DNA from: Bedellia somnulentella | Lineage: Eukaryota > Arthropoda > Insecta > Lepidoptera > Bedelliidae | Length of the DNA: 64,000 nt | Assembly (NCBI GenBank): GCA_963576735.1 | Contig: OY755176.1 | Span: forward strand, 12,075,423-12,139,422 | Direction of reading: 5' to 3' | Shown: positions 12,723 through 24,107 of the stretch, piece after piece | Numbering within the stretch: position 1 is the stretch's first letter | Layout: every line of letters begins with the position of its first letter | The notes under the pieces: generated by a model | Told to the model about the DNA's origin: nothing | Databases searched by the model: none | Seen by the model: only the letters and a program-made list of their open reading frames with translations | Position numbers and translations under genes: made by a program

Positions 12723-12869
12723 TCACATTATATTACAGTATTATTATTATTAGTATTATTTTTAATAAAATTTTGATTTATTTTTTTTAAACTTATATCT
12801 GTGTCTTTTCCTACGACTGAAAATCCAAAATAGGCTTATCTTGCGCTTCCTAATTGGGAACTAATCGAT

Positions 12870-12985
12870 ACTTTATAAGATGGGTGGGGAAAAGATGGTA
12901 AAATTAAAGATGAGGAGAATTAAGCCACATCACCATATTCAATTTGGTGCCATCACAGATACAAGTAATATCCTTTTATACTAGA
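12870..12985 (-). repeat. Family A repeat fragment
   Basis: GGTGGGGAAAAGATGGTAAA is a near-exact family-A segment; the rest is diverged. Confidence 0.5.
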
Positions 12986-13092
12986 CCCATCCATTTATGA
13001 AACCCACACATGAAAAGAGGCAGCATTTTTCTTAACCAACACGAAAATACGAATGTGGTATGACGTTGTATAAAAAACTCAAATGTCAGGCC

Positions 13093-13146
13093 AGGTTTAA
13101 AAATAACTGAATAAAGTGGAAATTTTATTCAGTTATTTTTAAACCT
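13093..13146. repeat. Perfect 23-bp inverted repeat (hairpin)
   Basis: Arms 13093-13115 and 13124-13146 are exact reverse complements, loop GTGGAAAT. Arms begin AGGTTTAAAAATAACTG. Could be a tiny foldback element or replication slip. Confidence 0.9.
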
Positions 13147-13778
13147 TTAATATATTATTTTAGAATCAGGTTGAATCTTTCATTCTTGAACATGCATCAC
13201 AATAACACCTCCATTGTTCATTCTTTGATCAAAGTAGTGAGTGAGCTATCAGTTTGACAATAGGAAAAGATCTACAAAGCAGTGCATGCAGTTCCCTACT
13301 ACTCTCAGTATGCAACATCTTTATTATATCACATTTCCTAGAGTTAAGTGCATAGAGCAGTAGTCTGGAAGATACTTGCTATCTCTTTCTAAAATAATGT
13401 TGTGTAACTTGGGAAAAACTCTGAAAGCATTTTTATAAGACTACAGTTTTAATCTAAGTAAAAGTTTTGCCAGTTTCGAAATTAATTAAAAAAACTAAAT
13501 TATTTTACCAGTTTATGTTCCACAAAACAGTGTTTTTGCTGCAGCATGCAAATGTTTACTCCGATGAGAGAGCGTGATCCATCATCCTCGGTTAGAAAAC
13601 AGGCGAGTGAAATCTCTTTGTCAATAAAAGATTTGAGAAGTACTCGATATTCGTCTATCGCAACTTCATCTTTTGCAGTCCCTGAAAGTAAATTTAAATG
13701 TTAGTTCCCAAAAATTTATACACATGTTTATGCACGTTTATTCATATGACGAATTACTCAGTTATATTTAGCCTGTTT
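13147..13778. other. Non-coding stretch, nothing recognised
   Basis: AT-rich with no exon, tRNA-like block or repeat family that I can name. Confidence 0.4.
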
Positions 13779-14014
13779 TGTGTAGTGTTGGCTTAAAAAA
13801 ACACTGACCTATTTCTTCTCGCAGCTGTTGTTTGAGGTGACTTAGGGTTTTAGGGCTTTAAAGTTAGTTTTAGGCGTTGTGGATGCAATCCCATCTCCAA
13901 AAATTCTTTAATTTATATTTTCCTCACTCACTGCCAAAAATGGCTTAAGGATTCCTGATTCTAAACTCTGGCTTCCCCTTTTTGTAATTTCTAGTAGTGT
14001 AAACTATGTATGTT
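13779..14014 (+). repeat. Family A repeat, full length, diverged
   Basis: GTGTAGTGTTGGCTTAAAAA, CTTAGGGTTTTAGGGC, TTTTCCTCACTCACTGCC, AACTCTGGCTTCCCC in order, ending near a short TATG run. Confidence 0.75.
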
Positions 14015-15035
14015 ACATTTAGCCCTGGCTAACCTTTTGGTTTATTCTATGTTAGCGGGAATCGGCGGGTATCCAAAATATGTATTTTTTAGTTCATTAA
14101 TTTAAAAAAAATACGTTCTTTCATCACTTTGTATCATTGCAATGTTGCAAATAAAACTGCATAAAATAAATTGACTTTATTTGTTCGTCCGTTTCCGAAC
14201 TTTTATTAATTTAAAATGTATGCATCAGTTTCACTACTTTATTATTTCCGATTTCAAAAACCCATTGGCAGTTTTTTATCCATCATCGTTTCACTTCCTT
14301 GTTAAAAAATTCAAAGCAGATATCAAATCCGGTAATTGTTTGCGGGGTCCAGGTAGTTTTCCCGTAGCTAATTTAATGTTTCTCACAAGTGTTCGTAATA
14401 CGTGATCCAGCCACGTCACCAATCATTTAATACTAAGCCGAGACATGGTTATACTAAGATAATTTTACCCTGCAAACCGTTCGATTTATCTTTAAAAGAA
14501 CATGGGTGAAAACGCGGCTTAGCATTATAAATTCTACTTTGCGTGATAATAAGGCTTTTCACTTAAATACATTTATACAATTAACATTTTTATATGTACG
14601 TCCCTGAACCCTTATCAAAACCGACAGATCTAAATCTATCTACACATTTTAGGATAAACCCCAACGATAACAATTCATGCGGACAAATCGATTGAATAAA
14701 ATTTTAATTAACCGGTTGTCAGGTACACAGATTTATAGGTCGCCAAATAGAATTCGACCTTTTTAGCGGATCGGCTTTTTTAATTAAGTAATGACTTCAA
14801 TTTCAGAAGTGTGAGGACGAGGTTTTCAATGTTTATACATACTCGTAGCTATAAATTCGAATAAGGGTAGTCAGATGTTCAGTATTTTGAAATAATATGA
14901 GCTACTTCTTAAAGTTGAGTTGGGAAAAGGTTGTGCAATAAAAGTTATTTGATGATGATAGGTAGATGTTGTTGAATTAAAGTTTCGTCATGATATCACA
15001 TGCTAATATAATATTTTGTACCTACCTTTATTTAC
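14015..15035. other. Non-coding stretch with a weak family-A trace
   Basis: At 14895-14975 AAAGTTGAGTTGGGAAAAGG followed by TGATGATGATAGG resembles a - strand family-A segment. Nothing else recognised. Confidence 0.35.
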
Positions 15036-15221
15036 GGCTACAATCCTAATGGAAATAGCTAAAGCTTCAATTAGAAAATTAAGAAGGTAAAATTTGAATA
15101 TAAACTTTTGATGGATATTGGTTACTAGTCACTCCTCACTATCCTTAGAGCAGTACCCTACATTACTCCAAACAAACAGGAGGAAATAGGTTACTGGTAT
15201 TCTAACGCTATACAGCTGCAA
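15036..15221 (-). repeat. Family A repeat, degenerate
   Basis: ACGGCTACAATCC, TAGCTAAAGCTTCAATTAG, TTTTGATGGATATTGG, GGTATTCTAACGCTATACAG follow family A read on the - strand. Confidence 0.6.
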
Positions 15222-15610
15222 GTAAATAACATGTATTTCCGACACTAATCAGCTGAAAAAAAACTTGCATTAAGTACTAATTAAGACATTGTTGTTTTCC
15301 AGTTCTTATATATATATCAAAACGTAATTAAATATTTTCCAGTTCCAAGAAAAACTACAACCCAACAACACCGTTATTAAATTCCATTTTAACGCTTAAA
15401 AAACATGTTCAACACATTTGCTTCTGAAGTGACTTCTATTGAACTGAATTTAAGCTCATTTAACCGGTTTTTATTAAAGCTTTCACTTGCTGTTTATCTT
15501 TCCTCACTAACGCGGCAATACACTTTTAATTTTTGCGATCAAAAGAGGTAGTACACGAAAAAATACATTAAAAAATCTGTACATTGCGGTATTATTGAGT
15601 CTAAATGTTA

Positions 15611-15800
15611 GCAACCAGTGGGCCGCCCCGGCTTCGCACGGATGGTGGTAAATATTTTTTACTGCTCGACCCCTACTATATTTACCGTGATAGTGATATC
15701 CTATGTCCTTCTCCCAGTTCTTAGCTACCTCCCTACCAATTTTCAGTCAAACCGGTTCAGCCGTTCTTGAGTTATAAATAGTGTAACAAACACGATTTTC
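15611..15800 (-). repeat. Helitron-like or related transposon fragment
   Basis: GGGCCGCCCCGGCTTCGCACGG resembles the hairpin end of family D, and AGTCAAACCGGTTCAGCCGT is a phrase common in lepidopteran dispersed repeats. Termini are not clear. Confidence 0.45.
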
Positions 15801-17148
15801 TTGTATATTATTCTTTTATTTATTATTATTTCTTATATATTATAGATTTATTGCATAAATTTATCAATATTATTTATTGATTTTGTTCAAAGTACTTACG
15901 TTTTTTATTAATAGCAACCTCTTTTGTATTTTAATTAATCCAGTATCTAGCTATGCGTGAGTTAACAAAACCAAAGTGGTTTATGCAAGATTATTTTTTT
16001 TCTTCCCTAAATTTTCTTTGTCCGAATTTTATATAATATGTGTTCACTTTTTTTTACTGTTTTGAAATTAGTTGTATTGTATGTCATAACATAAGTGAGC
16101 AATTCGTCATAACAGCGCTCAGTTCCTTTTAATTCACTTCGGCTGTAATGCCTTACTTTACTTTTATGATAATGTACTACTTTTGATTGTTTTTTATCCA
16201 CAACTCATTATCTTCTTAAATCCTTGAATTTTGTACCTTGGGATTAAGACATATGTAAATATATATAAAAATATATAAAATTACGAACGTTTACGTACAG
16301 TACAGTCGATGAGTGACGAAAGTGAGATTTCGCTTGGTTATATTGTCGTTATTTAATTTTGATATTATAATTACATTATTGAAACAATATAAGGATAAAG
16401 AAGTTAGTTTAGATAGTTCAAAATTAGCAAAGTTATAATTTTATAATTGTTAGAGAGATTCAATTTGCCAGAGAATTAAAATAGGTTGATGAACTATGTA
16501 TACCAGCTTGCGTCATTTATGTTTAATTTCTCTTCGTTAATAATAAGTCTCAAGTTTTTTTAAAATAATGTTTACCATCAACCAGCATGTTAACAGGTAT
16601 CGGAACTTGTCTTCAACTAAAAGTTTTGCTTTGGTGAAAATATACTTCATGGTAAAAAATCCTTTCGTAAAAAAAACTCCATAACTCTTCGATGACTAAA
16701 AATCACACTAGCAATATCTCACACGATAATCATTAGGCGAACCTATCATCCTCCAAATGAAAACAAACTAACGAACATATTAAAACAACATATATTTTTT
16801 ATTTACGGTTGGTTTTCTCAGCAATCAACTCAAACTACAACATAAAAAAACATGGCGGTCGGACAAGTGTACATTGTGAAAATATACATATCTTCATTAT
16901 TCAGAACATATAGTAGTAATCATATTCCGAATTTCATAGTTCCACAAACAGCAAAAAACATACATTACTTAGTATTCTCCGAATCAACCTCAAACACTAG
17001 ATAACAATTTATTTCAAAGGAGAACATATAAAGCCTCGCGATACATATTCAGTGAGAAGAGTACAGTTGAAACTGAGCCAAGTTCCAGAAAAGCTAATAA
17101 ACTTAGTTTACCCAGTAAAGTTTGCGGCGCAAAGTTGTTGCAAACAAG
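15801..17148. other. AT-rich non-coding stretch
   Basis: No exon or known repeat recognised. Confidence 0.35.
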
Positions 17149-17322
17149 TCAATAAGACTCACCCGCTGTCGACCACCACACGTCTTCCCGTATGTAGTGA
17201 CTCAGCATAAACTCGACCGCCGAACCACTTACAACCTGTGAAATCGTTTCTATTGTGAATTTCATCAATTTATCAGCGACATTCCTTTCAAAAGTTCTCA
17301 GTGTTTTCGTCGAGTTACACAT
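17149..17322 (-). CDS. Unidentified 57-codon open frame (doubtful)
   Basis: ATG at 17322 and TGA at 17149-17151 on the - strand enclose MCNSTKTLRTFERNVADKLM ... FMLSHYIREDVWWSTAGESY. The local base mix is more GC-rich than its flanks. An internal tttcacag|GTT and a terminal GCGG|GTGAGT could be splice sites of an exon. I do not recognise the product; it may be a transposon relic. Confidence 0.2.
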   Translation of the reverse strand: MCNSTKTLRTFERNVADKLMKFTIETISQVVSGSAVEFMLSHYIREDVWWSTAGESY

Positions 17323-17811
17323 CTTAGTATTTATTATTCACAGTTTATATGGAGTTAGCTTGGCAACTTCGAGTGTTGAAATGGCGTAAACTTAACTGCT
17401 TTGTCATTAATTGTGGTTAGCGGTTGCGTCTGTTCAATGATACTTACGAGGCTGCGGTGGTTAAGGGTTTTACTTGAGTTACAATATTATTCTAAAGATT
17501 TGTTGCTATTTTATTTGTGTCATAAATAAGATGGTATACTCGTATGTTTTCTTCGCTTTAAAATAGTAAACCTTAGTATCAAGTCACTTATTTTTACCCG
17601 ACTACGGCAAAAACAAATGAGAGTAATGCTTTTGACCACTATGTGTGTTCAATTATCACACCTTACACTGTACTGTACTACCAGTCCTAATTATACAAAT
17701 GACATACTTACCGTTAAATGCGTCTTAACAGTTGTAGGTTAAAAAAACAAGTTGCCAGATGTAATTTCGTCTTGAGGATTTAGTTTCAAAACTTATTTTT
17801 TGTCTAATTTA

Positions 17812-17955
17812 GAGGCCAATGTTGAAAGGTGAGGGTAAGGGAAGTAATGGTAAAAACAAAGATCTTTGGTAATGACGTTCCGGCCACAACACCAACAATT
17901 ACAGGAAAAACCTGAGCATAGTACGGGGTTTGAATAAGAGGGTAAAAAATACAAG
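17812..17955 (-). repeat. Family A repeat, strongly degenerate
   Basis: GGTAAAAACAAAGATCTTTGG with surrounding order suggests a decayed - strand copy; weak. Confidence 0.35.
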
Positions 17956-18219
17956 AGGATAAAGAGCAGCTTATTCTTGGACGGACTGATAAACACCTGT
18001 GTTTCTTGCTGCTTACTTCTTATTTATATATCGTATAGTGCTGCAGATGCTTAAGCCGCTTTGTACAACATCCAAGATATTAAATGGCGTAATGCAATTT
18101 AGAAATACAAACTTGTTCTTTTAAAGTTGATCATGATTTGGATTTTGTTGTGCTAAAATACAAGAATCGGAAAATTCTCTATTTTATATTTTCCCTAATG
18201 TTCTCATGTATATTTTTCT

Positions 18220-18428
18220 ATCCATTTCTTCCGGTGGTTGTATGTACGTAAGAGGCGACTAACGGTATTGGGTCTCTTAAGGGATATTTGGGCGATGCCG
18301 TTGGAGACCCATTACCAACATCCTTTATTCTACCACCTTTTCCCCATGCAACTACCAAAAGTGGCTGAGGAATTTCTGATTCCTTAGCTTTGGCTACCCC
18401 TTCTAGGGATTTATAGCCGTGAGTTATA
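18220..18428 (+). repeat. Family A repeat, 5'-truncated
   Basis: Starts at CATTTCTTCCGGTGGTTG, contains GTAAGAGGCGACTAACGG and ends GATTTATAGCCGTGAG. Confidence 0.9.
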
Positions 18429-18960
18429 TTTTTCTACTTTGTTTATCTGTGATGTATTTGTCGCCATGTATTTAATATTGTCCCATTTATCTAATTTAAG
18501 TTATCCAGTAACTATCAATAATATTCTGTGAATCACTCTCCAAATTTCATAGTGGAATTTAAACACAACAACACAAACACCAACGATCTGATAGTTTATT
18601 CTCAAACAAGTTTAATAAAGAATAGTTGACCGCTGAAAATAAAGTATTGCCAAGTTATGCGGCGCATACATCTGAACGTATTGTTACGGATAGAAACATT
18701 TAGGAAGTGACGGTGTACGCTCTTGGAATATTCAAATGGCCACCCTTCGCCTGTAATCTACCTATTACGATATAGTTATGTCCTTTTTGGTACTCTATTT
18801 GAATAATAATTCAGTTGGCGGAATATTTTCTTTATTCGATTTTGCGATTGATTTCAATGGTCTTTGGGAGCATTGATTTATGTTTTAGGACATTTTTCTT
18901 TAACCTTTTTTCATGATGAAACATTGTTACTAATGTAATTAAACACAGTCGAATTAAATG

Positions 18961-19240
18961 TTGCCGTGTTGTGCCGGCTTGAATGAGAATGTCTCTACCC
19001 GTTTCTACCCACGGGTGTGGTAATAGACGACTAAGGGTTAAGGCCTTTTTAAGTGGTTTTTGAGCGATGCGGTTGGATACCCATCACCAACGATACTTAT
19101 TTTTCTACTATCTTGTCCCCTTTCAACTTCCTGTGTGTAAATAAATAAATAAATAAATGTGGCTGAGGAGTTTCTAGCCCTAAATCTCTGGCTACCCCTT
19201 TTTGGGATTTATGGTCGTTAGTATATATATGTATATTTGT
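18961..19240 (+). repeat. Family A repeat with internal TAAA microsatellite
   Basis: Head TTGCCGTGTTGTGCCGGCTT, core GCGATGCGGTTGGATACCC. A run of TAAA units (19138-19158) interrupts the copy between CAACTTCC and TGTGGCTGAGG. Ends in TATG/TGTA units. Confidence 0.88.
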
Positions 19241-19675
19241 ATGTACAAATGAAATGGTTTAATTGTTATAATAAATGAGAAGGGCTGTTTTAATCTATTT
19301 ATTTGTACGAGTATATTGAGTATAATGGTGATTAGTAATTGGTTAAATCAACGTGTTTCCTTTTAAATAAATTTTAAGTAAAGTTCTTAAAAAAAACATA
19401 GCACACCTGTATATTTATTTTTAAATTCATTCCATAATCCATCTATAAATATTTTCAAAACTGCCTGACCGATCTAATGGCGCACAGCCCTTGCAACTGC
19501 ACGGATTGAGCTTACAATATACCCTATTTTATGTATCAAACATATATTCACGTTATTTATTAACATAGGGAAGAATCTATAGAATGCCATTTTATACAAT
19601 ATAATATCACAAGAAACTTATACGAACCATTTAGTATTTAGCCGAGTAGAAGGCCCACAATGTGGAATTTTTTTT

Positions 19676-19912
19676 AGTAAATATAAACATAAATATACTC
19701 ACGCCATTGGTTCCCATTGGGTAGGAAGAGACTGACGATCGCCGTTTTGTAGGATTCATTTAAATTCATCAGTCTTTTTATAAATGTCTTTATTCTCCAC
19801 GCTCTGACGCCTGCATTTAGCATATTCTCCGTTTGATATAAAATAGTCATCCCTGTTTTTCCTCTACTAATATTTCTATTCATATATGTCACCATCCAGG
19901 TAATAGTTGATA
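19676..19912 (-). repeat. Family E LINE 3' end, coding relic
   Basis: On the - strand NAGVRAWRIKTFIKRLMNLN and on to SLFLPNGNQWREYI, matching the peptide of the copy at 53125 (AGVRNEKNKRVCMRRITNV). Ends in TATA/TGTT units. Confidence 0.7.
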
Positions 19913-20014
19913 TTTTGCTGGACGCAGACCTCCCTAAAAAATCCGCAACAACTGGTACTGCGCTGCCCTCATCGTGTCCCCTTATTTGTAAACTATATAT
20001 AACATTTATTACAG

Positions 20015-20195
20015 ATTCAGTGCAAGTGTGCTAGAGCGCAGCTGTGCCGCGCTGGGCCGCAAGCGGGTGGCAGCGCTGCTGGTGTGCGGTGGCGGCGCGG
20101 CGGCGGCGGCGGTCGTGTCCGCGGCCAACCGCGCCGGCGTGCCCGTCGTCAGGACCTCGCCAGCGCATATACACTTCAGCTATACTATTGCTAAT
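20015..20195 (+). CDS. Nmdar2: Nmdar2 exon (first visible): amino-terminal domain, Ala/Gly-rich
   Basis: Acceptor ...ttacag at 20009-20014, donor AAT|GTGAGC. After one base completing the previous codon, 60 codons read FSASVLERSCAALGRKRV, then an Ala/Gly run (CGGGAAAAAVV), then RAGVPVVRTSPAHIHFSYTIAN. The pattern (hydrophobic strand, small-residue helix, GVPVVRTS) fits the periplasmic-binding-protein fold of a glutamate receptor amino-terminal domain. The exon is far richer in G+C than its surroundings, with a run of GCG codons. A second AG at 20019-20020 is a possible alternative acceptor. Confidence 0.82.
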
Positions 20196-23100
20196 GTGAG
20201 CATGTATTTTATTATTTTAGATGGTGAAAAGAATACTAATAAGGCTACAAATGTGAGAGAAGTGTTTAGAGCTTCAAAGGTTATCAATTTTCGGTTTTGG
20301 AAGTTGGTTTATTTGGTTAGGCGTGCTACCTTACCGGCAGATTAAGAGGATTAAAATACTTGCTCGAAATATTTTATTTCCTAATAATTCCTTAAGGATG
20401 ATATTCGATACCATGTGGGAGGTAACAATCTTAAATAGGAATTTTTTGCTGAAATGCTAGAAGCTGACTTTTGAATTTGGTCGTATTACTCCTAATACGT
20501 TCAATAGACCAAGCTTGATAGATAACCAAATACCATTAGTTAATAGGAAATATAATGTGACTAAACAAGTACTATTGAGGAATAATCACAATTGAAAGTT
20601 TGAAACTCTATGGGAGACATTGTTAACAAAGAGTACGAGTGAACAATTGCTCGCTTTGCTCCATTTATTAGAATAGCGTATTTCAATGCATATCTAGCAC
20701 CGTATAGGATGAAAAACTTATTATGCAAAACACAATATGCCGTGTAGTGCCGGCTTAGAATGTCGCTACCCCTTTCTTCCCACGGGTGTCGTGAGAGGCA
20801 ACTAAGGGTATTGGGGCTTTTTATTGGATTTTTGGGCGATGCGGTTGGAGACCCATCACCAAAAACCTTTATTTTTACCATCTTTTCCCCACTCAACTTC
20901 CAAAAGTGGCTGAGGAATTTATAATTCCTTAGCTCTGGTTACCCCTTCTAGGGAAATATAGCCGTGAGTATATGTATGTATGTATATACAATATAAGAGT
21001 CAAGTACGAATCATATTGAAAAATAAATGAAAAAACTTGCTTATTTCTCCTAATTAGACCAAACCAATTAGGTTTATCAACAATAAGAATGCAAAAAAGA
21101 TCCTTAGACTGATACACATTCAATTGTTAAAATAATGAATCTGAAACGCAGTAGAGTAATTATTTTTTGCCTTTGAGACCAATTCAATTGTGGGGTGACT
21201 TTATGACGGCATTAATTAACTTTTGATTTGCCCTCTTGATTGGTTTCCAGGACATAAAAAGTATAAGAGTCCACTCACTATTTATTGCAGAGGACTCTTT
21301 TATTTCAATCGTCCATTACTAACTGTGATGATGATTGTGTCAAAATTTGTTTTATGGGTGAATTTTCCTAATGAGTCATGGATTTAATTACATCCAGAGG
21401 AGAATATTTGTTAAAGTGCGCTGGAATTTGAATTTGTAGGTCATAACTTGACACTTGCTACCTTTAGGACTAGAGTTTATGGGGGTCAGAAATTTTCAAT
21501 TTTTACTAGTTAATGCAATGTTAACGGGAAATATTAAAAGAACAACTGACAAATGCAACGGAGTTTGCTTAATGTCGTGATCTGAAACAAAAACAGATTG
21601 ATAAAAAGCTGAATTGTCTAAAAATTATGTTGCCACTATGACACATCTAAATACAGACAAAATGAGATGATGTTATGTTCATTGTTTAACTTAATATATA
21701 ACTTTAAACGTAAGAAAGTTCCAGTTTTTTATATAAATACCGTTCCATAATACTATTTAATGTCATAAATGAGTTAAAGACGACAATATCAAATTTTTAT
21801 ATATCAATTAGAAATGTGAAGAAATTTATTTCGAAAAGACACCGGTAAAATCGTAAGCTAAGGATTCTTCCACAAATTCAAGTAATTGAATGGATATTAT
21901 CTGTCGAAGTAAAATAATAAAGTGGGACTAAAATAAAATCATGGAATTTTATTAATGTAATATTTTTTTATTATTTCTAATAACGCTGTCTAGACGTATC
22001 CATTAATATAACATTCATTTTCTAGTTTTTGCGCTAAGAACATGAATTGCTGCTTTGTACAAAGAAGTGCTCTCATGTTTTTATGTTAAAATGAAAAGGG
22101 CTTTACTACTGCTATAACTTGATACAAAGCTTTTTATCCAGCTAATCTGAATTCTGGGGAAAATAAATACAGCAATATTTCCAACTAAGCAGTTTGATGC
22201 GCGCTTAAAACTGTAGCAAATTTAAAGCTATTTGATTTCGCATCAAATACTTTACAGTTATTTTGATTAAGGATTTGTTGATGAAATTTATTTTTTATTC
22301 TGTAACTGTATTGGTTTTAAATGATGAAGAACCAATCTAAAGTGTGTACTAAAATGTGTTGGTGGCATGAGCGTGTCTGTGTGAATATGTGTGTGTGTGT
22401 GTGTGTAGAAATAGAGGGTGCTGTCGCCTTTGAGAAGTACCTTCTCATCTCTTCCTTAGGTGTTGATTACAGTACTGTCGACTAATGGTATGGCCGCCGG
22501 GTGATTGATTGTAGATCTTTTCTGCCGATTTTGTCGTAAATTTAAGAATTGTAGTATCAGAACCTCAAGATTGTAATCAATTTATCACTTTGATAGTTAC
22601 TTAACTTTTACAATGTCTGCAGTTACATTTCATAGTACACAGTATAATAAATAATGGTCAGATTTACATAGAATGATAGTTGTTGTTATGAATAGTGTTT
22701 CACATTTATTTAAATGATATGAAAATATATCTGTTTCTGTATTTTGCGTTCATTTCCAAAGTAACATTCAAACAAAAACGCAATAAATTACATACATAAA
22801 CTCACGGCTATATTTCCCTAGAAGGGGTAGCCAGAGCTAAGGAATTATAAATTTCTCAGCCACTTTTGGAAGTTGAGTGGGGAAAAGATGGTGAAATAAA
22901 GGTTTTTGGTGATGGGTCTCCAACCGCATCGCCCAAAAATCCAATAAAAAGCCCCAATACCCTTAGTCGCCTCTTGCGACACCCGTGGGTAGAAAGGGGT
23001 AGTGAAAGGATAAATAAAGAGAATAAAAATTTATACATTGACATTACAATCGTTAGCTGTCATAATTATGTATGGAAAATATCTTTAACAATAAAAACTG

Positions 23101-24066
23101 TTAATATTGATGAAAAATGTATTAACCGACATAGATAGTTTTATATTTGTGTGTATCGGGAAATCAATCGCAAATTAAAGTTGTGAGGTTTGAATGGTTT
23201 TTTATGTTTATTTTATGTAATCCGATAAAAAAATATTTTATTACTAGTGGATCGTCCCAGCTTCGCACGGGTAGCGTTGTTTTTTTAAATATCTCAGGTT
23301 TCTTTCTTCAGTCCCTGCTTAAGCATTGTGAAATTCAGCGCAATGTTTTCAATTTATTTAATTTATAGCACTCCCTAAACAGTGTAGTTTGGTGATTTTG
23401 AATGCGCTTTAATAAACGGTTCAGTATTTCCATTAAATAGCAAATTTTGGAATAAAACGCTATGAAGTATTTATAACAATCTGAAAAATAAATCATAACG
23501 TAATATAGGATGCAACTACTGGCGCCATCTAGTATGTTATATATAAATTAGTAAAGATTTGGTTTTGGTCACGGGCGCGATGGCTTATTTTATGTATAAT
23601 TTTGGTGTTTGTCTACCGATTTCTATGATTCTTTTTTTATTGAATAGGTAATAATTTTACCTTTTTTAAATTAGGGATGAGTGAGAGGTTTACAAACGTA
23701 AGAGTAAACAAATATAATCAGAATGTTCCGAACTGCTAAGCTATCAGGAATTACACGTGTTATTGCGAGTCAACCGTAAAAGATAGACATAAACTGTTGG
23801 GCATTTTTTTTTAGATAATTTTATGCAGAATTTTTCCGTCACACATGATTTCTATGTAAGTTTAACCATTCAGGCTGCACACGCGACGGAAGCTTAAAAA
23901 ATGGAGTAACTTCTCACGTTTTCCCAAAATTTCCCGAAATTCCCCTTTACTACTCTGCTGGAAAGTATACAAAAACCTGCGCAGGAGTATGAAGAATAAT
24001 TGTACCAAGTTTCGTTAGAATCCGTCGAGTAGTTTTTGTTTCCATAAGGAACATACAAACCGACAG

Positions 24067-24107
<41 letters not shown>

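Noticed and set aside
22866..23138. 90-codon frame starting MEVEWGKDGEIKV
   Set aside because: It is a family-A repeat read through; similar frames occur in other copies.
24059..24106. CRISPR-like regular repeat
   Set aside because: A simple CAGA microsatellite without spacers, in a eukaryotic genome.
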